This document shows, in pieces, positions 14,732 to 14,754 of a stretch of DNA of 14,754 bases. Numbering within the stretch: the first letter of the stretch is position 1; each line of letters opens with the position of its first letter. Position numbers and translations under genes: made by a program. The stretch is from CAYLLN01 sp040901775 (GTDB lineage Bacteria > Planctomycetota > Planctomycetia > Pirellulales > Pirellulaceae), in contig JBBDYF010000245.1 of assembly GCA_040901775.1 (NCBI GenBank), forward strand, positions 1 to 14,754. Reading direction: 5' to 3'. The notes under the pieces are model-generated. The model made no database searches and was not told the origin of the DNA. It saw nothing but the letters and a program-made list of their open reading frames with translations.

Positions 14732-14754
14732 GACGAAAATCCAAGTTCGGGACA

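Overview
This GC-rich window reads as chromosomal DNA of a planctomycete, probably of the Pirellulales type. That inference rests on a large DUF1549/DUF1553 protein with Ig-like domains and heme motifs, very large multiheme cytochromes, and a split Rieske/cytochrome b operon that carries a giant c-type cytochrome. Every gene I accept lies on the minus strand, so transcription runs from high to low coordinates.

Layout in transcription order. (1) 14731-11393 holds a secreted DUF1549/DUF1553 protein with two Ig-like domains, two possible heme-binding motifs and a late galactose-binding-like insertion. (2) 11321-10034 is a compact cassette of lower GC: a HEPN-domain protein, an unrecognised 216-residue protein overlapping it by 22 bp, and a 66-residue small protein. 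(3) 10033-9760 is an intergenic region with a credible sigma70-type promoter and a CRP/FNR-like palindrome. (4) 9759-1139 is a respiratory operon: Rieske iron-sulfur protein with a long Ala/Pro-rich repeat-bearing N-terminus, a cytochrome b6-like protein, a subunit-IV-like protein enlarged to 461 residues, and a 1728-residue membrane-anchored octaheme cytochrome c with a coiled coil and a PDZ-like domain. (5) 916-137 encodes a secreted cupredoxin-like protein with a plausible type-1 copper site. (6) 136-1 holds a strong hairpin, three copies of an 8-bp motif and perhaps the first 16 codons of another gene.

Functionally, genes 4 and 5 look like one electron-transfer chain. A b6f-like quinol-oxidising core (Rieske, b6, subunit IV) would pass electrons to the membrane-anchored octaheme cytochrome in place of an ordinary cytochrome c1 or f. 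The blue-copper-like protein could be a downstream carrier. The aligned heme-ci cysteine, the PEWY-equivalent motif reading APWY, and the Rieske Tyr-to-Phe change together suggest a low-potential (menaquinol) enzyme.

The most unusual points are the architecture of the octaheme protein, the roughly 200-residue N-terminal membrane extension of the subunit-IV protein, the exact 63-residue spacing of a repeated motif in the Rieske N-terminus, heptamer tandem repeats in two operon gaps, and the low-GC HEPN cassette. No RNA genes, CRISPR arrays or insertion sequences were seen. No stretch over 300 bases lacks a gene.
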